Of a stretch of DNA of 64,000 nucleotides, positions 33,274 to 46,200 are shown one piece after another (position 1 is the stretch's first letter; every line of letters begins with the position of its first letter). The notes under the pieces were generated by a model. That model was not told where the DNA came from and did not search any database. It was given only the letters and a program-made list of their open reading frames with translations. The DNA comes from Hippophae tibetana (taxonomy: Eukaryota; Streptophyta; Magnoliopsida; Rosales; Elaeagnaceae), in assembly GCA_037013495.1 (NCBI GenBank), contig CM072805.1:19494669-19558668 (forward strand). The letters run 5' to 3'. The position numbers and the translations under genes were made by a program.

Positions 33274-35139
33274 CTATAAGAACAAAAATAAATCAAACAA
33301 ACAATTAAAATGTTACATGAGAACATGTATCAAACAAGCATAATAGTTAGAAGAAATTGCTGCTACAAATACAACTAATTAGGCAATCATTTTTGTGCAC
33401 ACTTAGATGTGCACCTGTTCAGTCAAACATTTTGACCAGAATGAACAAGTGGACCTTGGAGTGTAGAGAAAAATGCAAACCTGTTCAACCAGTGCATAGC
33501 GAGTAACATGCTATATTTCTTGATCATTTGAGGTCACTGGCCAAAAGAAATGTTAGTTTAGTTCTTGTCCCCAAAAATTCTGCACAAAATTAATATTGTG
33601 CTAACCAATTGTAAAAACACATTCATTAACTATGATAAATAACATGGAAGAGCCATTTTTGGGTTCTTATTGTCTCAACAATATCTCGAAAATAACATGA
33701 AAAAGTAAGTTTTGGATTCTTAATGTGCAGATATCTACACATTGCATATCATGCACTAGCATTTTCTTGAAGTAAAAACATATAAAGAAATAGTAAAAAT
33801 GACAAAAACTTTACCCAGACTTACAGAAAGGAGATCCACCACAATAGTAGGCCAAAAATTGGTGATACAATTGAGATTGAGGGACGATTAAGAACAGGCC
33901 AGTGAATGCACCAATTGAACTAGAGGCGTGCGAAAAGTAATGAAGTTACCTAATAATGAAACGCTAGAATCTGCAAGCTGGGTGCATGAAATCTGGATTG
34001 TGAAGAAACAAAAAAAGGATACGGCCAGAGATGGGTAGCTAGTGATGAGGAAAAGAAACGGATGGAGGTGGGTTGGGAAAAAAGAGACTACGCTAGAGGG
34101 GAGGCTACATAAGAGGGGAAAAAAGAAGAAGAGTAAGATCATATCACGCGATGAAAACGAAAATAAATATTCACCGATGAGGAAAAAAAAAAGGAAAAAG
34201 AAAAAAATTAACAAGAAAATATTATGAGGAAAAAAATAAAATAAAATAAATAGAAAAATTTGACGTAAAAGAAAGAAAATATATAAAATTAAATTAATGA
34301 AAAAATTGTAAAATAATTTATATATTTTTTTAAATAAAAAACACATAAAATATATTATTTGATTTTAATTTTAAAAAATTAAAAATTTTATTATTTTAAT
34401 TTTTTTAAAAATTTATATTTTAACTTACGATAATTATACAAACTAAAACTATAAATATACATTATTATCACGGATTTTTAACCTGTGACCAGAAACAGTG
34501 TCTTTATAGATCCTGTGGACGAATCATTTCAATATGCTCACATATTGAGTACAACGGTGAGCCATCGAAATCGTCGCAGAAGTAATCGAAGTCGGCGACA
34601 CTATTATTCTTAATCTTCTTATACTGGTTATAGTTCCATCGCTGCTTTGGTGGAAGCTGAAATCCATCACCATGCACCTATCTCTATCTACAAGCCAAAA
34701 CCAGTTAAAACCAAACCCAAACTCACCAGACGAGCCAAAACTAATCAAAGGTTGAAACTTTGAGGTGATAACAAAGGGAGCTTTGGCATTGAGACCCCAT
34801 CTCGGGAAATGAAGGCTTGAACAGGGGAGATAAAAAAAAAAAAGAATTAAAAAAATGAAATGAAAGCTGTGATATTTTCTTGCAGGCCATGGCGACGTCG
34901 TTGCCGGTCTTCCAATAAATCAATCTTTGGGTCTTCCAATAAGTCGACCTTTGGGTCTTAGGATCTCTTGGGAAACTAAAGAAAAACCAAGAAAATGGAT
35001 CGAAGGAGAAGGATCAATAAATTAGAAAATTGATTCATTTTGAAGTGATTGAACTCCATACTATGTCACGCGATGAAAACGAAAATAAATACACCGATGA
35101 GGAAACAAAAAGGAAAAAGAAAAAAATTAACATGAAAAA
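33274..35139. other. Intergenic region with a short dispersed direct repeat
   Basis: No gene is recognised. About 80 bases starting TCACGCGATGAAAACGAAAA occur at 34146 and again at 35065 in the same orientation. The 33.3-34.0 kb part could be upstream intron of the G6PDH relic, but no further exon was identified. The 152-residue open frame at 33888-34346 (minus) is low-complexity F/L/I and not credible. Confidence 0.5.
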
Positions 35140-37540
35140 TGTAGTTAACATAGATGTATTTTAGTATTTATTAGTGTGTTAAAAATAAAAAATAAAAACT
35201 ACAAAAATCATAAATACATTTTATATAAAACTATCAAAATAAATATTTATAAAAATATTTTTAATATTTATTAATATTATAAATTAAAATAATTATCTAA
35301 ATATAATAATAGAAAGTTAATATATAATAAAATCGCAAAATAAGTCATTCATAACAAATATGCTTAATCTATAAGTATTTTAGTATTTATTGATGTAAAA
35401 AAATAAAAAAAATAAAAACAGTTAAAATTATAGACTTTTTTCTATAAAACTACCAAAAGGATTACTAAAAAAAATGTATTTATTATGGAAGCATTTTGAT
35501 GTTTATTAATGAAAAAATTACAAAAACTTCAAAAAAATAAAAATAAAATAAAAAATCAAGTGGGGAGAACGACCAACACCATACTGAGGCTTCTTATATA
35601 AAAACAAATAAAAAGAATTATTTAAAGATAATAATATAAATTTAATATACAATTAAACTAAAAAAAATTATTCATAAAAATATACTTAATATAAAAATAT
35701 TTTAATATTTATTATTGTATAATAAAAAATGACCAAAATCATAGAGGTTTTTTATTATATAAAAATATAAAAATATATTCAATGTAGAAATATTTTAATA
35801 TCTATTAATATACAAGAAAAATCGACAAAAACTAAAACAAATAAAATAAAATATGAAAAATGACCAATATCATAGTGGTTTTTTTCCATAAAATTATGAA
35901 CATAATTATTTATAAAAAATACATTTGTTATAATTTGTTATATTTATTAATGTAAAAAACCCAATAGAAACTAAAATAAAATAAAATTCGATAAATGATC
36001 AAAACTATAGAGCTTTTTATATAAAATTATTAAAAAAATTATTTATTATAAAAAATATTTTGATATTTATTTATTAAAAAAACTAAAGTGGGGAGAACTA
36101 CCAAAGCCATTTAGGGGCTTTTTATATACTAGTTTTTAACCTATGAGTTCATGATTCAAATTTGATAAATACATAGTATTATTAATTATTGAGTAATATT
36201 TATAATTATTTTAAATTTTTATTTTATAAAATAAAATAAAAATGTAAGTTTTTAAATATAAATTTGTAAGTTACTTTTATTATAATTAAAAAATTATGTT
36301 AAAATATTTTATAAAATAGTTTTCAAAAATACTCTTAAAAAATAACTAATTAATTTGTGACTTTAGTGATGAATAATATATAATAATAACTATTTTATAA
36401 GTAATAGAATCTAAATACAATATAAACATGAGTGATTTATCACGATATTGACAATAATTATATAACTTTATTTAATAAATGACTCAAATATAATATAACA
36501 ACATATGAATTTAGTTAATTAATATTTTTATTATTTAAAAAGTTAATGCTACATGAATTATAGACATGACTTAATTGAATTGAATAAGTATTTTTACTTA
36601 AAAATAATTTATATATATTAGTAGATTATTTTTTTAATGGATATTAGATACGATATGATCTCGACATAAAAATTATTAGTTCAACAAAATATGATCACAT
36701 AAGTGAATTGATAAAACATTCACTAGATGTTTAATCATTCACTGTATGAATTATCACTATTAATGTAATATAAAAAACTACATCATGCAAAATAATTAAT
36801 TATAAAAATTTATTTATTATATGGACATTCAATAAAAATATGATATACTCATAAGTGAATTAATTGAATACTCGTGAAATAGGTAATCATTAACTTATAA
36901 CTTGTTATCCTTAATGTAACAAAAATAATTGTATTATATAAAATAAATATTCATACAAATGTATTTATTATATGTACATTTTGGTATTAATGGTATACAA
37001 AAAAAAACATAAAAATATTTCTATTATATGAATATTTTTGCATTTATTAGTGTAAAAATAACAAAAAGTAAAAAAAAATGATATACTCGTAAGTGAATTG
37101 ATCAAAAACTCATTAAATAGGTAACCATTAACTGTATAAATTATTATCTTTAATATAATAAAAATGAAATACATTATATTATTCATAAAAATGTATTATT
37201 ATATAGATATTTTGGTATTTATTGTATTAAAAAACTAACAAAATGTATAAAAAAGATATTTATTGGTTAAAAAAAAAGATGTTGATAGTCTATCAACATA
37301 AGTGATTTTTATATATATATAAAGAGAAAGAAATCCCATGGTAATGAAATTCTACTATTCTTTAAAGTTTGCATGTAAAAATAGGGAAAAATGGTCCCCT
37401 AAATGGGCATAAATGGAAAAAGGTAATAAAATTTCATTATTTTAAAAATAAAATTAGAATATGATTTAGATTTAGATTTTTATATATAGTATAAATATAA
37501 ATATAAATATAAATAAAATATTAGTTAATACTCCTCGTGA
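35140..37540. repeat. Degenerate AT-rich repeat field
   Basis: Variants of TATTTTAGTATTTATTAATG followed by TAAAAAA, a run of AAAATAAAA and TTTTTTATATAAAACTA recur every 150-250 bases across the whole stretch. The phrase GTGGGGAGAAC-ACCAA recurs at about 35560 and 36091. No open frames of note. It looks like a decayed satellite or multiply amplified element. The exact period needs a self-alignment. Confidence 0.55.
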
Positions 37541-37545
37541 ATGTA

Positions 37546-37923
37546 TGATGGGTGCGAAAACGCACCAGCCCTCACGCATTCGCAGAGAAGAAGGAAGATG
37601 GTTAGGGTTGAACCTGAGGCAACGATCATACTCAGAAGAGTTGGGGAAAACCCGATCGGTTAGTGAGGAACCACTAAGGCAGTTAGAGGCACTCTGACAG
37701 GTATGAAAGGCGCGTAGGTGAGTCCGTAGCTTCTCTACTGATTTTCTGTTACGATTCAACTGAATTAGTGAAATCAATGTAATTTCCTTTCAATAATCTG
37801 ATATGTATGGCTATATAAATGCCAAGGAATCCAGAGAATGATATGAATATATATATATGAAGATTTAATCTCCCTCCTTTATGTGTCGTTTTCTTCAATT
37901 AGAATCAGAATTAATCCCTAACA
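37546..37923 (+). repeat. Chromovirus left LTR
   Basis: It begins TGATGGGTGCGAAAACGCAC and ends CCCTAACA, and aligns throughout with 42311-42680. It is followed at once by the primer-binding-site motif TGGTATCAAAGCC (37925-37937). Confidence 0.95.
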
Positions 37924-40900
37924 GTGGTATCAAAGCCATGGATACCAGGGGAAAATCCAACGCTGAGTTTCGTGGCGAGGTCATGGAAACCCTGGCAAGG
38001 CATGAATCAGGCTTCAATCAGATAGGTGCAACCTTACAAGCTGTGCTAACCGAGTTACAAGGACTTCGCGTCACTCAGAATTTACCTGAAGAAAACTCGT
38101 TCGCACGAGAAGAAAACCCACGCCCAAATGGGGGGTTCAGAAACCCTAATGGGGGGTTCAGAAACCCTAATGGGCCACCACGTTCCCACTTTAGGCTATC
38201 ATTCCCTACTTTTGCAGGGGAAGATCCCACTGGGTGGGTATACAAAGCTGAGCAATACTTTGAATTCATAAATACTACACCAGAACAACGAGTGCAGTTG
38301 GCATAGGTGGATCACCAAGTTCCGTGGACCACTCACTTGGGAGGAATTTTTCCACGCTATGCAGCTGAGATTTGGCTCAACCGATTATGAAGATCCATCT
38401 GAAGCCCTGACCAGACTCAAACATACCTTAAGCGTAGCTACTTACCAAGAAATATTTGAGAAACTCTCTCACAGAGTGGATGGTCTTCCAGAAGAATTTC
38501 TGATAGGCTGTTTCATTGCTGGATTAAGAGATGAGATGAGATTAGAATTGAACTCAAAATTAAGAAGCCATGAACGTTGGCTGAAGCTATAGGGGTGGCA
38601 AGGCTGATTGAAGAAAAGAATCTGCTCTAGAGGAAGGCCATTCAGTATCCACGATACCCAACATCCTCTGTAACAGTAAGGACTTCCACTAATCCTACTA
38701 CTGGTGTATTAGGTCTCCCTCCTCAACAAAGAAGCAACTCAGTACCAATTGCCTCAACTAATACCTTTCGTCGCATCACTAATCAGGAGGCACGTGAACG
38801 TCGAGATAAGGGACTATGCTACTACTGTGATGAGAAGTTCACAGCTGGTCACCGTTGTGAAAGACCACAACTGTTTATGATAGAGGAGATGGAACAAATT
38901 CCCTCAGGGAACTCTGAAGAAGATGTAGAGCAGGAATCACCACAGGTAATGCCTGAAATCTCATTTCATGCCATAGCAGGAGCTGAACATCCTCAAACCA
39001 TACGAGTAATGGGGTAGTTAAAAAAATAGAGTGCTAGTGTTGATTGACGGAGGTAGTACTCATAATTTCATTGATCAAGCTCTTACTCTCCAGTGTGGAA
39101 TAACTATCACCAAGGGAAAGAAGCTGGAAGTAATGGTGGCCAATCGTGAGTAGGTAGAATGCGCAGGGCAATGCTGCAACCTTAGCCTTACCATATAGGG
39201 GTATTAGGTAACCGCAGATTTCTATGTCCTCCATGTTGTAGCATGCCAACTGGTGCTAGGGGTCCAATTGCTGGAGACTTTGGGTCCTATTGAGATGGAT
39301 TATAAGAAGCTAACCATCAGTTTCCAGGAGAAGGGTACTACTCATAAGCTTCAAGGATTAGGGCACACAAACATTATAGCCCTAACATGCAAGGAAATCC
39401 AGAGCTTACCAGATACAGGGTTGTTCCTTCAGATACTTCCCACTAAACCTTCAGAGGAACAACCCAGAACTCATTCACCTGAGATAAGTAAAATATTGAC
39501 TGCATTTCCCCAAGTATTTGAACCCTCCACCAGCCTTCCTCCTAAACGATTAGATGATCACTGTATCCCCTACAACTAGGAACTGGACCAATAAGTGTAA
39601 GACCCTACCGTTACCCCTACTATCAGAAAACTGAGATAGAAAAAATGGTATCAGAGCTCCTACACTCTAATCTGATTAGACTAAGCAACAGCCCCTTCTC
39701 ATCACCAGTATTGCTAGTAAGAAAAACTGATGGAACTTGGAGGTTTTGCGTGGATTATAGGTCTCTAAACTCCATTACTATCAAAGACAAATACCCTATA
39801 CCGGTCATAGATGAACTATTGGACGAATTGCATGGAGCCAGAATCTACTCTAAACTGGATCTTCGATCAGGGTATCATCATATCAGGGTTCGTGAAGAAG
39901 ATACTCCAAAAACAGCCTTCCGGACACATGAAGGCCACTATGAGTTTCTTGTGATGCCTTTTGGTCTCACTAATGCCCCAGCCACCTTTCAGAGCTTAAT
40001 GAATGATCTTTTCATACCCTACCTCAGGAAGTTTATATTGGTTTTCTTTGATGACATTTTAGTGTATTCTCAGTCATGGGAGGATCACACACTGCATCTA
40101 CAAACGATCTTGCAGGTATTAGCAACTAACAGTTTAATTGTTAAACCTTCCAAATGCCATTTTGGAGTATTACAGGTGAAATACCTAGGGCACCTGATAT
40201 CAGAACAACGGGTAGCTGTGGATCCTGCAAAAATTCGAGCTGTTATAGAATGGCCAACCCCAACCACAGCAAAGGGAGTCAGAGGATTCCTAGGATTGGC
40301 TGGCTATTACAGAAAATTTATTAGGCACTTTGGTGGAATAACAACACCTCTCACCTCCCTATTAGGGAAGGAAGGGTTCTAGTGGAATGAGGCTGCAGCT
40401 CAGGCCTTTCAAAAATTGAAGGAGGCATTAACTTCCCCTCCTGTCCTCAGGTTACCTAACTTTACTCAACCCTTTGTCGTGGAATGTGATGCTAGTGGCA
40501 AGGGGTAGGAGCAGTCTTGACCCAGGAAAACCGCCCAATAGCTTATTACAGTGCTGCCCTTAAGGGATCAACATTGGCATTGTCAACTTATGAAAGGGAA
40601 ATGTTGGTTGTGGTGAAGGCTATCAAACTATAGTGCCCCTATCTGTTGGGAAAACCTTTCATCATGCGTACAGATCAGCTAAGCCTTAAATACCTCTTAG
40701 AGCAAAGAATTACCACCCGAGCTCAAGCAAGATGGTTACCTAAGCTACTCGGGTATGACTATCAGATTGAATACAAGAAGGGCTCAGAGAATCAGGCAGC
40801 AAACTCATTATCAAGAAGGGTGGAATTTCAATTGATTTCTATCTCACAACCCCAAGAAGCCTGGTGGTCTAGCCTCCAAAAAGAAGTCCAACAAGATCCA

Positions 40901-42310
40901 TTCTATGAAAAGCTACAAGCCAGAATCTCCACAGGGGGAACACATTTTTTTTGCCAGCGTGATGGGATTTGGTTTTTAAAAAATAAGGTTTATCTAAACC
41001 CCCAGTCCTCCCTAATTCCTCAGCTTATGGTTGAATGCCATTCAACACCAACAGTAGGGCACTTCGGATACCACAAGACACTTGCCTGCATCAAACAAAA
41101 TTTTATATGGCCCAACATGCAGCAAGGTGTGAAAAGATTCCTACGTTCATGTGATATATGCCAAAGGTGAAAAAATGACTGCATGAAACCCGCTGGATTA
41201 CTATAGCCCCTACCTATTCCTAATAAAAGCTGGACAGACATTTCAATGGATTTCATAGAAGGGCTACCCCCTTCCAAAGGACATACGGTAATTATGGTGG
41301 TAGTAGACCGTTTGACCAAATATGGCCACTTCATAGCCTTAAGACATCCCTTCACTGCCCTAATTATTGCTAAAGCTTTTGTGGAAAATATAGTACGCTT
41401 ACATGGCATCCCCACTTCAATAATCAGTGACAGAGACAAAATATTTGTAAGTTCCTTTTGGAAAGCCCTATTCAGCCTACATGCTACTAAACTTTGTATG
41501 AGCTCAAGTTAACACCCTCAAACCGATGGACAGACTGAAGTAGTCAACCACACCTTGGAACAATATCTACGTTGCTTTACTGGGGAACAACCAAGCCAAT
41601 GGAGAGAATGGTTACCTTGGGCAGAATATAGTTATAATACAGCAACACATTCTTCCACTAAAATGACACCCTTTGAAGCAGTTTATGATCACCCACCCCC
41701 TCACCTGTTGGCTCACAATCCAGGTACCTCCAAAGTTCAGTTGGTAGATGAATGCTTGTGTGATAGGGACACCATTTTGCATGATCTGCACCACCATCTC
41801 CTGATAGCTCAGAACCGTATGAAGTGCCACACTGATCAACATCGTAGAGAAGTTTCCTTTGTAGTAGGAGATTATGTATACCTCTGCCTCCAACCATATA
41901 GACAAACATCTGTGGTTTTCCGAGCTGCCATTAAGTTAGCTCCATGTTTCTATGGGCCATACAAAATCACAGCACGAATTGGGGCAGTAGCGTATAGGCT
42001 GGAATTGTCTCCTGAATCCCAGATACACAATGTCTTTCATGTTAGTCGCCTCAAGAGACACTTGGGGCAGGACGTTCCACCTCTTGCAGTCCTACCTCCT
42101 ATTTCAGACAATTCAACAATGCTTCCTCAACCTGAGTCTATCTTGGACCGAAGAGTGATCCAAAAGGGAAAATATCGACCAAAATCAGAAATTTTAGTAA
42201 AGTGGGCTGGAGCATCGATAGAGGATGCTATGTGGGAAAATGAATGGCGTTTTTCTAAAACATATACATCCTTCATCATTGCGGACAATGAACCTTAGGC
42301 AGGGAGGAGT

Positions 42311-42680
42311 TGATGGGTGCGAAAACGCACCAGCCCTCACGCGTTCGCAGAGAAGAAGGAAGATGGTTAGGGCTGAACCTGGAGCAACGATCATACTCAA
42401 AAGAGTTGGGTAACACCCGATCGGTTAGTGAGGAACCACTAAGGCAGTTAGAGGCACTCTGACAGGTATGAAAGGCGCGTAGGTGAGTCCGTAGCTTCTC
42501 TACTGATTTTCTGTTACGATCCAACTGAATTAGTGAAATCAATGTAATTTCTTTTCAATAATCTGATCTGTATATATTAATGCCAAGGAATCCAGAGAAT
42601 GATATGAATATATATGAAGATTTAATCTCCCTCCTTTGTGTGTCGTTTTTTTCAATTAGAATCAGAATTAATCTCTAACA
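42311..42680 (+). repeat. Chromovirus right LTR
   Basis: Partner of the left LTR, preceded by the purine tract GCAGGGAGGAGT (42299-42310). It ends 354 bases beyond the stop codon of the neighbouring MADS gene, which is read toward it. Confidence 0.95.
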
Positions 42681-42685
42681 ATGTA

Positions 42686-43034
42686 TTCAGGATCTTTATT
42701 GGATGGATGTGATAACAGTGTTCTGGAAGGTCACCTAATGTCAATAACTTCAAAAATAGGGGTAATTTATTCAATAAAAATAATAATAGGATGAAAGTAA
42801 TAATATTACTAAGATCGACACAAGAATGATGAACTCTGTTTAAAATGCATACAGAAATTAATATTATTGTGAAATATTTCTTAGGACACTTAAGTAATCT
42901 ACCAAACAATTAAAACGTGCAGAAAATGATTCTAGTCTTTTGATAAATAACAATACATCAATATTCTGCAATATTATAATGAAACAAACAGAGACGTCTC
43001 ATGCAGTTATGTCATGATAATGACGATTATATCA
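42686..43034 (-). other. 3' UTR/flank of the B-sister MADS gene
   Basis: These 349 bases separate the MADS stop codon from the chromovirus target duplication. No coding signal is seen on either strand beyond short chance frames. Confidence 0.5.
42766..42771 (-). terminator. Possible polyadenylation signal of the MADS gene
   Basis: AATAAA on the minus strand lies about 265 bases after the MADS stop codon and before the chromovirus insertion. In plants this hexamer is weakly diagnostic, so this is only a candidate. Confidence 0.3.
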
Positions 43035-43244
43035 TTATTCTTGTAGATTTCCAGGCTGAGCAAGCTGGAGCTGCTGATGATAAGGATAAAGATTAGGTGG
43101 GATCGGAGCTAGCTGCAGCATACTACCGAGTGGCTGATCTCCAAAGAATGTGAATTGTTCCAAAGCTTGCTGGTGAGCTTCTGCTGGCTTAGCTTCTATA
43201 GATGCTTGCTGATTATATTCTAGAGCTGCCCTATGTTCTTTAAT
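43035..43244 (-). CDS. B-sister MADS terminal exon
   Basis: After the acceptor ATGTTCAG the frame reads IKEHRAALEYNQQASIEAKP and continues with QALEQFTFFGDQPLGSMLQL and the end motif LQLAQPGNLQE, then stop. It has 69 codons plus stop, phase 0. HRAA-E-x-QQ and LQLAQP are shared with TT16. Confidence 0.9.
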   Translation of the reverse strand: MKEHRAALEYNQQASIEAKPAEAHQQALEQFTFFGDQPLGSMLQLAPIPPNLYPYHQQLQLAQPGNLQE

Positions 43245-46200
43245 CTGAACATATTGTAAATGTATAAATAAATACTCGTTAGGTATTTCCATACCGAGAG
43301 GTAACATAAAACTAGTATAGAACTTATTAGAAATAAACTCTTTCAAAAACTTAATTTATTTAGAGAATAATCAACATTATTTTTATGCCTTTATTACTCT
43401 TCTACAAGTGTTCATTATCATGTAAACTAATTAAATATTTATAAATTCAATAATTTGATTACTATGGTTTGAAAACATAACATCTAACTATGTTAACATG
43501 TTGTAAGTTATTGGAAACAACCCTCTCAATAGTTTATTGTTTTTATATATCTATCAAATTTACCATATCTTCTTCTTTATTTAGCAAACAACTTAACAAG
43601 TGCTATATGAAAAATAAATAAAGCTTTAAAAAGGATTGGTTAATGGTTGGGTAGTATGACTCTCAAATCCACCATTATGGATCCCATTTCAAATATTAAC
43701 CTATAATGTTTTATTTATTTAATAAAAAAGAAATATTTTAGTATCTTTTTTTTTCTAAAAAAAATGATAAATGATAAATTTATAAAAAACAATTTTGACC
43801 ATTCTCTTAATATCTTAAGCTTTTGGAATAATTAATTTTCCTACAAACTTTTAACATAGTATTAGAATCGAAGTTCTTATGTTTAAGGTATGATAATCTC
43901 AATTATTAAATTACAAATATTTGTCATATATAATATATAGAGCCACCATTAATAATATTATTGGAAGATTTCATTTCTCAAGAAATCATAGACTATTGAG
44001 ATTGATTTAACTTTGTTTTAGTAATTGTAAAGACTACAAATTTTGTCTATTTTCATGTATAAAAAGTTTTGCCTATAAACTTGTTTCAACAAATATTCGA
44101 GTTTTAAATAATCATATTTTAAGTATATATGTTATAACTATCACATGATTGCATTTATTTATTCATTAACACATGTTAATCAGATTTAGAATCATTTTTT
44201 ATTGTTAAAATATTTATTTAAATTCGAGTTAATTTATAAAATTATGAATTAATATTTTTTAACGTGTTTCTTTGTTTTTAAAAGATTTCCTAAAATTGAC
44301 TTTTTTATGTTATTAAAGATTTTAATGGAATTTGGATAATTAAGTCTAAAAAGAATTAATATTAAGGTTCAAACAATTGTAGTTATCGAAACATATTTCT
44401 GGTAACAAAAATATTCAAGAAAACATATATACTCATCGGAGGCTATAAAGAAAAAAAGGGAACGGTGACAGAGGATTATTATATACGTACAGTCAAATAA
44501 GTTAGGTTCTTGAGTAGGAGATTAATGATTTTCCTACGAAGGTTTTTGTCAAAGGTAGTCTATACAACTTTGCGGTAATGATAAATTGACTTCTTTTATA
44601 CCTTGTCTTTTAGGCAATGTCAATGGGTGAGATTTTAATTTTAATAGTAGTTATATATTTTTCTTAATTTACGTATTAGTATCTATCATATTTATTAGTG
44701 GTTCATATTTTACATATTTACTTAGTTTTTTTCTTGATTAAGAACTTATATATTTAGTTCAAATAATTATATAAATGAGTATGTTTATTTGGATTTAATT
44801 ATTAATTTTGAAAGAAGTTATTTTTATTAAATTTTTTCTTAATCTTCTTGTTCTATGATATAGTAATTCATTTGATTTAATTGATATATGTTTTGAATCA
44901 TCTAATTATGATTATTTATTATTAAGTTTGTTATAGAAAACATACAAATACTTATGATTTTGTGCTAACTCTGATTATAGTTGCTCTGTGAACGTGTTTG
45001 ATAGGCAGCGATCTTATTGGAACATTGGTTTAGATATCACTCACGTTAATCTTGAAAACTGTGAAAATATAGCAAAAGCTTATAAGTGAAGTACATTGGG
45101 GTACTATCTTAGGGAGGGTAGCATAAGATCGAGTTTGTACTTGAATTTTTGGTTTTTATAGTGAAAAGTTAGGTGGTCTAGTAGACCAATGATTTTTCTC
45201 TTAAGTCGTGGTTATGGCTTAGGTTATTTTCATCTAAAAATATTGTGTTATTTTTACTTTTCTCACTTTACTATTACATGTGATTGCATGTCGTGCCACT
45301 TTATTTAGGTTATTAAATTATAAATTGATGAGATTTGAACATAACATATTCACCTCATCTAGATTAATTAGATCTGTATATTATAAACTATCAATTGGTA
45401 TCAGAGCCTACACCATACATACTTAGCGAGGTTGATTCTTAAGGACATATACACTCATACTTATTGGATGTTATTCTTGATGGTTGTGAACCATCTTAGG
45501 TAACAAAAGATGGTGTAATGACCATACCACTATGAAAAGACTGGACCACTAACCAATGCATTCTCAATGGGGAAAAAAATCTATGCTCAATCTTTGCTGC
45601 TGTGAAACAAAAAAAATTGAGATTGTTAACATCTCAATTTAATTCCATTAGAATGAGCAATACTGAAAATTTGGTTAGTTCTATACTAGTTTTTGTATAT
45701 CACTAATACATGTTCTAACCTTGGTAAGAAGATTTCATAACTTATATAAGTACTCAAACTCTGAAGCTCCTTAACAACATACTTTAAGATGAAAGTTACA
45801 GCGATATAGGAAAGTAAGAATGTGGACACAATAAACATTGATGAACTTGTCGAGTCAATCCAATCCTATAAGGCTGCTTTTGATCTACCCATGAAAAACA
45901 AGGGTGTGACATTCAAAAGATCCAAAAAGGACATCTCTGATAGTGATCCTAACATGAAAGGTGAGTCATTGGTCATTCTAGCACGAAAATTTACGAAGTT
46001 CCTAAGAAAGAAGTGTTAACAAAATGATCAGTCTAACAAGGGACAATCCAGGCGTTTGAGAGACCAAAAGTCAAGGGAACTCAAGCCTTTAGCTTTGATG
46101 GTAAGAAAACTAATCTTACTAGTCCTCAATGCTTTACTTGTGGGATATTTGGTCATATTTCTATAGAATGTACTAACAACAAAAATAAAGTTGGAAAAGC

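Larger units (their letters stand above)
37541..42685 (+). mobile_element. Ty3/Gypsy chromovirus with both LTRs and ATGTA target duplication
   Basis: Element 37546-42680 (5135 bp) is flanked by the direct repeat ATGTA (37541-37545 and 42681-42685). Parts in order: left LTR, tRNA-Met-type primer site, gag (from about 37939), zinc knuckle (about 38818-38862), protease (about 39020-39100), reverse transcriptase with FFDD (about 39650-40080), RNase H, integrase with HHCC and core (about 41030-41510), a chromodomain-like end (LVKWAG, about 42195) and the polypurine tract before the right LTR. The element is structurally full length but broken, with roughly half a dozen breaks. LTR divergence counted by eye is about 13 substitutions in 365 positions, suggesting about 1-3 million years under common plant rates. 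Confidence 0.93.

Noticed and set aside
33888-34346. 152-codon minus-strand frame, very hydrophobic, membrane-protein-like
   Set aside because: It is almost only F, L and I from poly-A/T and AAAAAG tracts on the other strand; no conserved motif or gene context.
42194-42542. Minus-strand frames across the chromovirus right LTR
   Set aside because: The same frame appears in the left LTR; it reflects the LTR sequence, not a gene.
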